Shown here: one piece after another, positions 27,321-41,165 of the stretch
How positions within the stretch are numbered: position 1 is the first letter of the stretch
Layout: every line of letters begins with the position of its first letter
DNA from: Elysia crispata
Lineage: Eukaryota; Mollusca; Gastropoda; Plakobranchidae
Direction of reading: 5' to 3'
Assembly: GCA_033675545.1 (NCBI GenBank)
Contig: JAWDGP010007190.1
Location: 1-64,000, forward strand
Length of the DNA stretch: 64,000 bases
Notes under the pieces: model-generated
The model's input: only the letters and a program-made list of their open reading frames with translations
Database searches by the model: none
What the model was told of the DNA's origin: nothing
Position numbers and translations under genes: made by a program

Positions 27321-27407
<87 letters not shown>

Positions 27408-27985
27408 TCTATTATTATCATCATAATAATCATAATCATCATCACCATCATCAATATCGCCATCATTATCATCATTATCAAACCTTTCACATTTTAATCA
27501 ATATTGTCATCATCATCATCATCATTATCATCATCATCAGAATCATAATCATCATCATGATCATCATCATCACCATCGATAGCAGCACCAGCATCAATAG
27601 CACCACCACTATCCTAAGCATTGGAAGTAATTATATATGAGCATTTAATTTGGTGGAAAAAAAATTACAGCATCCCGAATAATACAGCCCATAGTCACAT
27701 CCGTTCTTAAGAATTGAATTGCATATTAAGTAAGACATATGAAGAAAAATTAAAACAGCATAGTCTAGTTAAAGGCAGGTCTAGTTTAGGGGACTTGATA
27801 AAACGAAACAACATCATAGCTTCAACTAGACAATTTGATCACTTCAAATCTCTATCTAGACAATGTGATCATATTACTTCAAATCTCCAACTAGACAATG
27901 TGATCATGTCACTTCAAACCTTTATCTAGACAATATGAGCATGACACTTGAAACCGCCATCTAGACGATGTGATTTTAGTATTTT
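26590..27985 (+). repeat. Old, diverged fragment of an array unit
   Basis: Aligns with unit 1 at about 2355-4860. Landmarks are ATCAGTTCTTTAATTTGAAA, TTTGAGATCGCGCATAATGGGG-type sequence near 26890-26910, the (TCA)/(TTA) tracts at 27.0-27.6 kb, GCAGCACCAGC, AGGCAGGTCTAG near 27773, and three to four copies of the GTGATCATGTCAC minisatellite at 27830-27975. Divergence is far higher than between units 1, 3 and 4. No gene copy lies in it. Confidence 0.8.
27015..27580. repeat. (TCA)n/(TTA)n microsatellites in the old fragment
   Basis: Interrupted TCA/TTA (27015-27300), a long (TTA)n (27301-27405) and TCA-rich sequence to 27580. Homopolymer-like translations here are not genes. Confidence 0.9.
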
Positions 27986-29855
27986 TTCCCCGCGTATACT
28001 GTTGTAATTCAAGGTAAATACAATAGCCATCATGCACACCACAGTGAGTATTTTGGGCCACCAATTTCCTTTACTTCTTCTGAGAGTATAATGTCATTGT
28101 ATCAGGTTTATCAAAAGATCGAGAGATACAACTTTTATTTTATAATTATAGTTATTGGTAAGCTGCATTCAGATGAAGATGCTTGAGTATCTAAATTCTC
28201 TCTCTGACACAATGTATCTTCCCTCAAAGACATTCTTACATACATTTTTACTCCTTAGTCCTGTAGCGGCACTGCGGCTAACAACATTAATAATTCTGCA
28301 TTGTTTGTACGCAACTCCACGTACACGTCTGTTTAAGTTTGGTGTTACCGATGTTGTCAAGTAATACGACATTAGTTCTGTTTCCTGATGGCAGAGTGGG
28401 ATATGCGACTGAGCTATGAACACTTCCCTTCCTCAGACTTCCTATCCAACTTGCGACTGAAACGAAGACCAGCTATTCACTTGCACTAATTTTGAACAGA
28501 TATGATTAAACGTGTGTTTCACAAAAGGTTTGTTTGTTTGTTTGTTTTTTGCTTCTTTTTTTTTTTTTTTGGTGGGGGGGGGGATATGTGTCAAGAGTGA
28601 TGGATTGTACCAGAGGTGAATATTTCATCCTATTTGGACTGATGTCTTGTAAACCTAGTCCTGACACGGAGATCTAGGGAGATTTTTATCTTCTTGGTTA
28701 GGAACATTTAAAGAAACTTAGTAATCTACATGAATAAAAGCTGAGCTCATTTGACTTCCGAAAATCAGGCTGCGACTGGCACACCACGCTGCATTTCCAT
28801 TAAAGGCTAGAGAATCCAAGCTAGCTATCACCAAGTCACTGCTTGAACATCCTGCATCAGCAACTCTATGGCAGCTCCTGTTAAGCAAGAGAGCAAAGCC
28901 TCACAACATGGGACACCCGTGTACGCAGACGACATACTAGGTCACAGAGATAACGAACCCTAATCATTGTTTGGACATCCAAGTGAACAGTATCCGCTCA
29001 TCAACTTCCGTCTAAATCAAATAGCAGGGATTGGTTATTGAGTAAATGTTCAGATGTCAGATTCATACTCTGGTGTTTCTTAAGCAAGTGATGATTCTAC
29101 ATAATACTTCAGTCTTACAACTGCAATTTCAAACACCATCAAGCAGACCACTTTAATACTTTGTTGGCTCAGTAAAAACATACCTGCATTTTCATCTGGA
29201 CAAAAAAGGGTATATTTACTCTACTTTTGATTCCCAAAGCAGAAATATGGATTGTATGTTATATTCCAATGGGAATGCAGTAATGATAACGCATAGCTTT
29301 AATGGCAGAGGCCAGGAGTTCTTTCACCTCTTTGGCAACTTCACTCGGACTCTTGGTGTTTCTTTAAACCTTCACTGATGTACATTTATGTCCAATACAA
29401 ACAGCCTGTATACCATAACCTTTAATCACTTTCGCCTGAATCACTAGATTGAGATAAACCTCTAGTATCAAGTAGAAAGCTGTATAAAGACCAGAACCAG
29501 TTTTTGTCTTACTTTTAGTCAAAATCTAATAACTTGCGTCTTGTAAAAATACAAAGGAAAACCTTTGTAAGTAGAAAAAATGGTCACTAGGTCCGCCCAA
29601 TCCTTCCCGGATGATAAACGTTCTGAGCCAACTGGCCCGAAACTCAGAGAAAGTCTTAGACAACGTCTCAGACGGATAGACGGAATCATCAAACAGAGAG
29701 TAAGAGAAGATTGGGCATTGTGAATGCTAGATAAAGGATCCGTAAGCAAAGAGAGCTTTATGGTCAGTTACAAACACGCTTAGACATTACACAATAGCTG
29801 TTTGGAGTAGTGGAGTGTAGTAGTCGGATCATTGAGCTGGAAGATTCCAGGGTTT
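27986..29855. other. Unassigned sequence between old fragment and unit 3
   Basis: Single-copy within the window. It contains a (GTTT)n and poly-T tract followed by about ten G residues (28529-28581). I see no supported gene. Short open frames at 28169-28423 (minus) and 29519-29749 (minus) have no features I recognise. Confidence 0.5.
29215..29445 (-). pseudogene. Possible coding fragment, minus strand
   Basis: On the minus strand an acceptor-like GTGATTCAG|GCG near 29440 is followed by a protein-like stretch beginning AKVIKGYGIQAVCIGHKCTS. After a stop, a second stretch reads SPSEVAKEVKELLASAIKAM, an amphipathic helix-like run. Both lie in one reading frame apart from the stop. The family is not recognised and could be a decayed exon or mobile-element piece. 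Confidence 0.25.
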
Positions 29856-30473
29856 TACCTGCTGTTTGAGTATAAGCGACAATGATGTCGCCCCCAAAGA
29901 CATACACTAGGGATTAAATATTTTCTCACCTCCATTAAGAGTCCAAGTATTAACCTTACGGTGAAAGTAACAGCTTGTGTGTCAATGTAACTGGCACCAT
30001 TGCGCTATAACTCAGAGTAGAATTCCATACACTGGGAAACAAAAAACGACAACAGATCTTATATTCATTCCTACTGGGCCTTTGAAAAGAAATATTTCTA
30101 TAATGAAAATAAATTCTTCCGGTGTGTCACAAAGAGGAACAGCATGAGTCGAATAGTTGTTTAAGTGTATGGAAAGAAAATAAAGCTGAGCAGTGTCAAT
30201 TTGCCGTCATTTAGATTGAAATTTAAAGCATTACAAGCGGAATAAAGGCGTAGGTCTATCTAAGTAATGTGCTTTAGTTATTTTATCTTATGTAAATGAA
30301 TTAACAGTTAAGTAGAAAATGACATTTTCAACAGGAACCCAAATGGGAGATAACCTATTTCCTGGTGTAAATGATGCGTTGAGTGATGATAATTAGATGG
30401 TTTTGTGTTTTGATTGACTAAGTAAGAGCTTGAATATCAAAGTAAAAAAAATTCACTGGTCGAGGTGCGAGCC

Positions 30474-30552
30474 TATAAAAAGGCGCTGCTTCACGTACAT
30501 TGTCAAGCTCGATACCAAGCCTGTGTACCAGCTCTTCTCTGCCTGAGATAAT
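30474..30552 (+). promoter_or_regulatory. TATA promoter and noncoding exon 1 of gene 3
   Basis: TATAAAAAGG at 30474-30483, donor GTGAGT after 30552. The E-box of the other copies (CACGTG) reads CACGTA here; the rest of the leader is nearly unchanged. Confidence 0.7.
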
Positions 30553-31527
30553 GTGAGTAGATTTTGTATTAAGTTTTGTCACTCTCTGTAACTGAAGTTT
30601 CCACTTTTTTCTTTGTCAGTTATAACCATATGAAGTTTTTTCTTCTTTCGACACTCTCTGACCATCTCAAATTTTATTGCGACTCTCTTTTATTCCTAAA
30701 TATTTCTACATTCCTAAATCTATTACTCTTTTACTCTATCTCTCGTTAATGTATCTCGTATTCTCTGCCGAATTATCTGTATTTTGTAGGAATGTTTTGA
30801 TTGTCTGTCTGCCACTTTCTAGACCTTTCTTTGTGCTTTCTCGAAAACTAGTATATCTCCAACTTCGGGCTGTCAAATTCAGGTCTTTTTATCCTCTATA
30901 TTCCTCTCTTTAGATCACCCTGATTGTGTACCTTGTTTTCTTTTTCTCTCTAAATATTTCATTTCCTCATTTTGTATTTGTCATTCGTCGCAATCGCTTG
31001 TCCTATATCACTATTTTGTCTCCTTCATTATAATTCCTTTTTTTATAATTTATATCCACAAAAAACAGTGATATATTATTTAGAATAATAAGTTTTAATA
31101 ACATCAATGTGTTTTGCACAATCACTTCCTTTATGTTAATTAGGTTTTTATTAAGTTTTCAAATTACTTACTTCCTCTCAGTAAAATTCTATGGGACAAT
31201 TTTTAGTAAAGATTTACGTCCCTTTTTTCCCGAAGCCTTTTTTTGATAAATTTTGTTGTTGTTAGTTTTTCTCACCTCATTCTTCTCGAAAAAACTGGTA
31301 TGAAGTCAGTGACTACCAATTAGTATTGTATGCTGTGTATTGAAAGATTGATATGTCTTTGAGAAATGTCTATGAAAAAGAACTTCACATTCAAAACACT
31401 CTTCTAGTGTATAGTTTTGAAAATGTATAAACTAGTCTTGAGATAGAAATTTGTCGGAAACCTTTTCTTATAAAATATAATACCTCGCTTTTTTTTTCAA
31501 AAATTTTCAGCCTGCTACTGCGGAACC

Positions 31528-32144
31528 ATGAAAGTGACATTTGCTCTGTGTTTTACACTTGCCGTGCTGATTGCATTGGCGTATTCACAAAGTAAGTATC
31601 AGTGAGAACTTAGATTTTGAATAATAAAATCAGCTTTCTAAATCAGAAGTAATATTGTGTCTGTCGTAAAAGCAAAGATACCTTTGTTCGAAAATAAAAT
31701 AACATTTTTCCATCGTAACGTCACCTAACTTCAGCTGTAAATGTAAGCCATTGACAAGATTAAGGAATGCACTGCGATGACCAATACTATTTCCTTAAAA
31801 AAACTAATGTCTTTCCTAGAGCTGTTTGTTTTTTTAATATCCAAGTAACTTAAGTGACGATAAAGATAACAAACAAATGCATAATAGATCGTTTCACTAA
31901 TTGACTCAATTTTTGGAAATTATATGCTTTGGTTATGGAACGAGGCGTATTAATTAAATTGTTTATTTATTTATCTTGATACAATCCTTTAAATTGCTTG
32001 ATTCTAGATTTATGCTATGTAGCACCGTTCTGTGACGGAGAAGGTTATCCTGGCGCGCCAGACTACCTGTTCTACTGCTGTCCATTTGGGACAGGGTTTC
32101 CCTCACCTGTTGAAAATAATCCTTTCGAGTGCACATGTTTTTGA
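31528..32144 (+). CDS. Secreted six-cysteine acidic peptide, copy 3
   Basis: Exons 31528-31591 and 32008-32144 with the same splice sites and phase as copy 1; 66 residues. The signal-peptide exon is identical in coding sequence to copy 1. The mature part differs at four residues: Leu for Ser just before the first Cys, Leu for Gln before the FYCC motif, Thr for Ser between the CC pair and the PSP motif, and Val for Ile before ENNPF. All six cysteines and their spacing are kept. Against two synonymous changes in the same exon, the number of replacements is high for such close copies. Promoter, 5'UTR intron and AATAAA are all present, so it is probably expressed. Confidence 0.78.
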
Positions 32145-32242
32145 ATGAAAACAGAACTTGATTTGAATAAGGTAATGCTAAAAATGCATTTCATTCTTTC
32201 AAGTAATTTCGATTAAATATTTTGTATAGTTTGCGCCAGTAC

Positions 32243-32248
32243 AATAAA
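32243..32248 (+). terminator. Polyadenylation signal of gene 3
   Basis: AATAAA 99 bp after the stop, at the same place as in gene 1. Confidence 0.6.
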
Positions 32249-32442
32249 ATAGCCTGAGAAGTAACTTTCTAACAATAAAATATAAAAACTCTGCAGAACA
32301 CGCACTCAAGAAACTAGGGAGTGAAAGTTAATGAATATATAAAATTACTTTATAACAACAATAGCAACAACAACTACAGCAACAACAACAACAAAATACA
32401 GCAAAAAATATAAAAAATATGTCGTTAATGCCACTACTAGTG

Positions 32443-32810
<368 letters not shown>

Positions 32811-33014
32811 TTATTTGAGTATTACTTTTACTTCATTTAGCTTCCACAGGTTTTTTTTTCATTACTTAAGCGATAGTTTCTCTTAATTTCTATATTTGTA
32901 GAAACAATCTGTTGTTGTTAGGTTTTAATAACATTTAGTAAATTTTTTTTCAAACAATTATTATGGTTTTATTACTATGACATTTTCAAATGCTAATTTT
33001 TCTCTGTCTTTCAG

Positions 33015-33269
33015 TCTTGAATCAAGCCGTTCGTTTTTTAATGAGAGGATGATTGGGTGTAAACCAGCGTACTATTTTTATTTTAAACGTTTTGAAAAGC
33101 GCAATAGGAATTCTCATTAAAGTAAGTGTTGAAAAGTTCATCTTGCCTTTTTTGTGTTGGTCTCCTTAAAGTTTGGGCTTTTTTTTCTTATTATGAATTG
33201 TCGATTACAGGTCGAATCTAAAAAGAAGAAGATGCAGCGGTTAGATGATTCTTCTTATCTTATAATAAA
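33015..33269 (+). other. Possible alternative 3'UTR exons of gene 3
   Basis: Acceptor at 33014, donor AAA|GTAAGTG after 33121, acceptor at 33210 and AATAAA at 33264-33269, all as in unit 1. Conservation of the motifs across units reflects recent duplication and is not independent evidence of use. Confidence 0.3.
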
Positions 33270-34499
33270 ACACTCGTCAATGTACTACGAGACGGAGAGA
33301 CTATGAGTAAGATAAATAGAGATGAAAAATCAAGACAGAGAGAAAGGGTGACAGAGGATGGAAAGAGAGAAAGCAAGAGAAAGAAAAAAAGATAGAGAAA
33401 GAGGAAGGGGAGTGAAGGGCCTATGATGGTGATTGAATGAAATTTACCACCAGATCTTTTCTGTGTCTCAACATGCTTCCTGATTCCGAAATTAAGGTGA
33501 CGTGAAATCTTTTAACAAGAGACTTTTGTACATTTAAAATATTTTATAAGAATCAATATTATCGTTATTATAACCATTTTATATTTTTTTAGATTCTTTC
33601 AAAGATACTAAAATGGAAAGAAAATGATTCAGAGGGGAAAATATTCATATAGGATAATACGTTATCTGGGCATCAATAGTTTATCTCGGTATTATTCTAA
33701 GCGGTCACACCATATTCAAGGCATAGCTCAAAAGCGTATACCTGCTACCCATATCTTCATCGCTTGAAATTTGAACCTGAAAAATAAGTTACTAATCAGG
33801 GCGCTTACTAATTAGCCAACTTGGCTCTCGATTATTAGAGCAATTTTATCACATTTAAAACGAATGTTTTGCTTCTGCTCCAAATCTATCGAGAAACGAG
33901 CTCGGCTGTCTCAGCTAGTTTAGATCCGCTTGATTTTCTATTATATATTAAGGAAAAAACGCTGGCGTTTCCACAAACCCCCCGTACTCCAAATATTATT
34001 TAATTTATCCTGGTTTTACTGGCAGTTTCTTTCTGCTATTTGCTCTTTGAAGGCTGTGAAGCTCTTCCATTATGCTTTCCCAAGAATCATAAGTTCTACA
34101 AGGCTAATTTGAGGACGCTCATTGAATAAAAACCAAAATTATATGGATGAAGTTTTCTTTTCTTTCTCGTTTTGAAAGATCGCTTGAAACTTCCAAGCCG
34201 TCATTAATTTATTTTCAACGGTGACGGTACCCTCCGCCACAATATCCTGCTCCAATTTTATATGATGTGAGACACTGCATTGGCAATTACTATGTTGGCT
34301 AAAGCTATACTGAGTCAACGAGACTCAGGACGAATAGAGATATTCAGATTTATAAAAGCAAACACATGAACCAGCATCATTTGACCATCTTGCAGCTATC
34401 CTTTCATGTCAAACATTTAAATATGCAGGTAACTTGACCTGATCCAAGATCAAAATATTGAAAGATTGTAGGGAGTCAGTTTTCTCTTATAATAGCAAC

Positions 34500-35972
34500 T
34501 GATGTATTGGAACGACGATATTATCTTTGAATAACACCCTTTCATACCGCCCCAACTTTTTCTTAATGACAGTAATAAATACAAACTGCTCGCTTATTCC
34601 CAAGATGCCCAAGAACATGGTTTTGTATATAGCTTGCTTCATCCTACTATTTCGAAATGGTATTTTTGCCTCTTCTGGCGCCTTGATGGTACACCACTAG
34701 CCTTTTTGCTCAACTCTTCCATGTCGGTGCACACATAACCTCTCCTTTTGCCGATGTCACCAAAGTAATGGAGTACAGTCTCCCTATGATCTTACCGATA
34801 CGGTCTTGGCACATCCTTCTGCACTTCTCGCCACATCCAGGCTTCATTGTCTTTCTGGGAATCTGTCTGTCCTTTCTAGTGACATAAGCTTCTCCTAGAT
34901 TTTAATCTCTTTTTTCTTTTGCTGTCCTAATTAGCTTCATTACGTTTCCTTTTTCTACTCCTAGTTGGAGGCTCGACATCAGGGCTAGCCAGAATGCTGG
35001 AGTCCTGTGTATGTTCAGATGTCGAGGCTGTGTAGAAAATGTCAGCACATGAGGCACCGGTTGTGACATTTGCTGACATAGAGCCACTGAGTACGCGACG
35101 AATGAAGATGAATAAGACAATTGGTGGATGGTTGTGCATGCTCTGATTTTGCGTGTGGGTGTAGATGCAGACTACTGTTGTTCTCGATTTCTGCTATTTC
35201 CTGAGTTTTTGAGTTTTGCCTCAACTCAGTTTCCTGAGCTTCGGCTCTCATTACATCGATCGAAACTTGCATGTATTTTAGAGGGGATGTACACGAAGTG
35301 TGGTGTTGCTTTTCCTCTGGAAACACAGGAAGGTGTTGAGTGCCTTGAGCTGGTACATAGTCCGGATCGTTGTCCGAGTAACATCCCAGTGAGATATCAA
35401 TGAGGCTTCCACTGGAGTGGCTTTCACTGGAGTCATACCTTGCATCATCGCCTTTCACACTCAATGTTCGCAAACTGCCTTTTCTTTTCATACAAATGAA
35501 TGGAATGTCTCCTGAGTCTGACGACAAACAGGTCACTTTGTTTTCTTTGCTCGCAATGTTTTTAATTGTTGCGAGAATAAGATCGTCTTAATCAGACGAT
35601 TCAGTTTTTTCAAACTCTTTTCCACAAAATGATGATTGTCAGGATCAAGATTTCTTGGTTCAAAGGGTGTGATCTCAAACTGAGGACCCAAGGTTAAGAT
35701 CCCATATTGGTGTATATTGGAAATTGTTGTTTCGAAATTATAGTATGGAGGATTGTTAGCATTTCTATCAACTAATCCAAACTGGAAGCACTTGGGCATT
35801 TAGCTCACATAAATGACGCAGACTTGTTGAAATGAAGTAACAAGAGGGAACCCATTGATGCCATGATACACCATAGAAGCTAGGGAATTGCAAGTACACT
35901 GCCTTTCGCTGTTTTCAAAGATGAGATCAGCTCGGTGGCATGTATCAATAACAGACATCGTATCCTGAAAAA
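34500..35972 (-). pseudogene. Decayed minus-strand coding region, unit 3
   Basis: Equivalent of 9640-11125. The longest open block (35042-35536) carries the acidic SDNDPDYVP motif and a Ser/His-rich segment; an adjoining block (35533-35799) includes LGPQFEITPFEPRNLDPDNH. It looks broken in several places. Family uncertain. Confidence 0.4.
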
Positions 35973-38189
35973 AACATATTCACGAGATTTAAGTTGGGGA
36001 AGTCTTGATTGCAAGTCGGCAGGATACCTTAAAATTTAGTATCTTCGTTCATGAAGTCAAAATGCTTGCAGAAGAGTGGTCAGGTTTATGTTCGATTCCC
36101 GCTGGTTCGAAGAGAACTGGTGAGGGCAGAATCAGCTGCCAAATGTATACATATTGAACAGACAACATGGGTGTTTCGGGAGTAGAAAACGTGTGATTAT
36201 CAGAGATGGTACAGTTTGATAAAGGAGGATCATCTTAGGTTCATGGAGTCCACGGTTGTCGCAGCGAATATTACTGAAAATTATAGTGAAAGATGAGTTC
36301 AGCCAACCCAACGGTTTAAAATATGGTATTGAAGTTCCTCTTGCAGTTCAGGAAGTTCAGCGCGTCTTTGTATCCTCCAATTTCTGTTCTATTGCTTACT
36401 ACTTAGGGTCATAACAGTGGAACGATAGGTGTGTCAGCTAAGGCACGCTGACAAAGGCTCTTTATGGACATCTCCTGTGTATTACATCTAACCTGACAAG
36501 TGAACAAGAAATAATTTTATGATAACCATTTCGTTCTTTCAAACGTCAGGTAGTGTAGTTAGTCTTCTAGAGCCTCCCGTGATCGGCAAAATCAGGCAAT
36601 AAGTGGCTGTCATGAATGTAGAAATAAATAAGTAGTAATTTATGTGGCTAAAATAAATAAGACCAAATCCCATCCAATATTTTTTTCCTCAAGAGTAACA
36701 CTGGGTTAAAAAATACAATTCATAAGCAATATAGAACTCCAGTATGAAAATGCAATTACCAACAGCTCTATCATAAGTATATTCTAAAATAATCAGAAAG
36801 TTAATTTCAGAATTTAACAGCCGTATACTATCGTATCTCGAGTTATGAGCTAAAATATCTCACGTATACTATAGTAAGTCGAGTTACGAAAGCATGCTTT
36901 GGGGATTTTCACAGAGCTCAAGATACGATATTTTAATTAATTGTAATTACGAGGTCATAATTAATGATATGACTCAGAGGCTTTGTCACAACATGCGCAT
37001 GGTAAATGTCTGTATTTTGCCAAAAAATCTCGACTATTTCATCTTATTTAGGCTTTTATCCTAAATTATAGGATTATTCCAACGTTTTTTCCCTTGAAGT
37101 GTATCCAAAATATGATTTTTTTTAGAGTAAAATATCAATAACTCCGTTTTAATATTGCGTTGGTTTTTTTTTTATGAAAAAGTATATGATATCTTCAACA
37201 AAGGTCTATACTACAACTTTGCTTCTTTGAGTTATATAGAAATGTTTATAACTTTCAAGATAAAGGCATGCCGTATGGGCGTAAAATCATGATAGATCTA
37301 AGCTACCTCTATTTGGCAATGGGTCATAACTAATAACAGCTCTATCAGTTGAGCACGCTTATCAATTTTTCCAATTTATATATATATAACGGTCTAAAAA
37401 GAGCTCGCAACAATTGCCATGTTATGGCTAAAAACTGAGTAGACAACTATTTTTGGCTTAACTTTTGGTTTATTTCCAAACGATTATCCTAAGGCGAAAT
37501 ATAGGCCCTACCTTCATAAAATGCTTAGCGATGCTCTTCTTGTGCTGCGAAAATTTTGATATCATCTTTAATCAAGAAAACGTTAGCAGCTACGCAGCAA
37601 AAATACCAAAAGAGAGTAATTTACTATACTCTGTGGCTTTCATAGACTGCTAAATGATTTAACTAATTTAAACAAAACAGAGGAGATTGCCAGGTTAAAA
37701 CACCGTTTTTAGATTCACTGAAGTTTATGATCAACGAATTAACTTTAATGGTGATGGAGAAATACATGCATTACAAACAAAAAAGACTCAAGAAATTAAG
37801 ATGAGAGCAACTTCAGTAGTTTATAGCTCTCACTAAACCACCTCACTATGTGAGTCCGTACTGGAAGACGAAATAAAACAGACACAGTGAGTATGGGAAA
37901 TTCGCCCATTGTCATATAATGAGAAAAGTCAGGAAAAGTGATTTAGAATGCCTTGCGGAAAAAAAAACAATATACACAGACTTGTCAGATTCTTCTTTCA
38001 GTCAACACGCGTACAAACATTAGCAGAACGATCTTCGCTGAAACAGGAAGCAAATACATTAAGAAAAAACTTGTGTTGAAACAATAAAAACAACACACGA
38101 AAAAAATTAAAAAAATGCTGCATTGCCTTTGAAACAGATAATAGGGCAGCAGGTGGAAATCTTCCTTACAGTCCTAACAGTAACCGCAC

Positions 38190-39000
38190 GCTGCAGAAGA
38201 AAGATCTTCTCTCAAGCATCCCTACCCTACAAGAGAAAGGTCTTCTCTAAAACATACGTACAATATAAGAAAAAGATCTTCTTTAGAGCATCCCTACGAT
38301 ACAGGAGAAATTTATCTAAAACATACGGACACTGCAGACAAAACATCTTCTCTAAAACATCCATACACTACAATAGAAAGATTTTCTCTAGAATAAAGGC
38401 ATGCTCTACGAGAACGATACTCTCGAAAACAGCTCTAAATGCAGGAGAAAAGTCTTTTCTAAAATATCCGTACAGGAAAAAAATCTTCAGTGAAAAAAAA
38501 GCGTGATACAGGAAAAAAAATCTTCTCTACAACATCCGTACTGGCAAACAAAATCTTCAATAAAAGAAAAGAAAAGCGTGCCAGAGAAAAAAAGATCTTC
38601 TCTAAAACATCCGTACAAGAAAAAATCTTTAATGAAAGAAAAGCGTGCTACATGAAAAATGTCTTCTCTACAACAACCGTATAGTATAGTCGGACAATAA
38701 CTGAAGCAAACCGTGCGCTTTATGAGAAAGATCTTCTCTAAAACAAACGCATGGTACAGCAGAAAGAAGATCCCTAAAACAATCATAAACTACAGGACAA
38801 AGATCTTCTCGAAAACAACTGTATGCTGCAAGCGAAAGAATTTCTTGAAACTTATCGTAAACTACAGGAGTAAAATCTCCTCGAAATAACCATAAACTGC
38901 AAGAGACAGATCTTCTCCACAACAACCGTATAATACAGGCGGAAATTCTTCTCTGAAGCAACCGAATGCTACAGATTAAAGATCTTTTCTAAAACAAACA
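38190..39000. repeat. 36-bp minisatellite, unit 4
   Basis: Same repeat as in the other units; the plus frame from 38123 is open for 127 codons, as in unit 2. Confidence 0.8.
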
Positions 39001-39600
39001 CATGCTATAGGAGAAAGAACTCCATTTTAACCAAACACATATCAAAACGGAACAGCCAATTAAAATAGAAGAAAGTCTGCTCTGAAACTATCGAGTGCAA
39101 GCGCATCTGGAAAAAGATCTGATCTGAAACAAGAAGATTTAAGTCATGAGAAAGTCAGAGTGAGTAAATGTAACAGATTTCTATAGTGCAAATATCACGG
39201 CTTGGGCACCATGAAACTAATTAGCTGTGAATTTTTCAACATTAAGTGGACACAAATTCAATTCAAAACCAAATTTTGTTTTTACAATAATTTTTGCTCC
39301 TTGGGAAATCATGCAGATTAAAATAAATTATTCTGAAACACGTAAACAGTTGTGTGGTTGAAACAGCTTAGGAGCCGTTTTTCTTTTTAGCTTTTTGATA
39401 ATTTTACTACGTTAAACATTAAATAGTGAAGATTCGTTGATATTATTTACTTTTTCTTTTCGTATTTTGGATGTATGATCATGATATGGTAGCAGTGGCG
39501 TTCTATCTTGAAAATTAAAACTATTATGATTTCACTTAGAAAAGTTCTCGTTTGAAAAGTGTAAGAAAAGTAACTGTTCATTTCTCTCACTGTTCCAGAT

Positions 39601-39672
39601 AAAGAGAGAGAGTGAGAGAGAGAGAGAGATCGAGAGAGAGAGAGAAAGAGAGAGATAGAGAAAGAGAGAGAT

Positions 39673-39721
<49 letters not shown>
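39601..39721. repeat. Interrupted (GA)n microsatellite
   Basis: GA run broken by GT, ATC, AAAG and AT variants, at the same site as 1641-1714. Confidence 0.95.
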
Positions 39722-39723
<2 letters not shown>

Positions 39724-40904
39724 TCTCAGAGTTTGTTACCATGAACTCAGAAAAGGAAATAATTTCGCTGTTGGAAGCATTGGTAACGTTCCGGATCAAA
39801 CCGGAGTTAAAAACTAATCATTTTGCTCTACCATTTAGAAACACGGTTGGTCAATTTTTAGAGGAAATACGAGGGCATATTGATAAGAAATATATTATTC
39901 AAACTAATCAAAAAGCTCCTTTTCAATATTGCATTTCTCTGTCAACATACTTGTCTACAAATTTTAAAATAATGGCAACAATTAGTTTATTTTATATCTT
40001 AACTGATACTAAGATGGCTAAGCACCTCTCTCACATAACTTCCTACCTGTAGGTCTATATTATCTTTAGAAAATCTCGCACGTACGCAAAAATGAATCGC
40101 GTCTTCCAACACCTTCACCTGTATGGCATTAGAAAAAATAGTTTAGATTGGCAATGGCCTATAGTGGGAGCATTGTTAATTAAACGCTCTACGTATTTTG
40201 ATTTTATATCACAACATGGCTTAATAGCTGATCATGCCAGACAGATTGTGCAAAGCTGCGGGTTTATGAGAGATTAAGGCAGAAAAATTAGTTTGCGTGT
40301 GATAGCCTCTTGCCTCTACATTAACTCTACCACGGGTAATGAACTCTGAGTCAGGGGCTTGAGTCCTGCCTCCAAACTTGAGTCTTTGTGTAGACAAGAA
40401 ATTGTTTTCTCAATGTCCCAAGAACGACAAGATCATAACTTTACCATTTCCGTGCATGATAAAAACACATTAATTTACGGTAAGCCACTCTGGTTGGAGA
40501 AAAAAAAATATTTTAAATTGTTCGCTAGATAAGATAACATCTTAAAAAAAATGATAATGTATCAGTTCTTTAATTTGAAAAAAAAAAACAAATTAAATTT
40601 CGCCAAAAAGCTTAATATTATATGCCATATTTATTTCGTGTCGAATGCTTTAAGGTTGTCAGATAATATGCTTTCTTTTATTGAAGACCTTGCACTTGGG
40701 AAATACACAATAAAAGGTAATGCGTTTGCGGCATGTCTCGTCTTTGAGATCGCGCATAATGAGGATATTCCTTGAACGAAACGCTCAACTTTCGGGTGTC
40801 AGTCATAAGCGCAGCCACAACGCATTGTAAAAGCACTCCCAAGTTTATTATTATCACCATAAGATTCATCATCATAATCGTTATTATTATTATCATCATA
40901 AGCA

Positions 40905-41165
<261 letters not shown>

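Noticed and set aside
29519-29749. 76-codon minus-strand open frame left of unit 3
   Set aside because: No recognisable motif, no copies in the window and no supporting signals.
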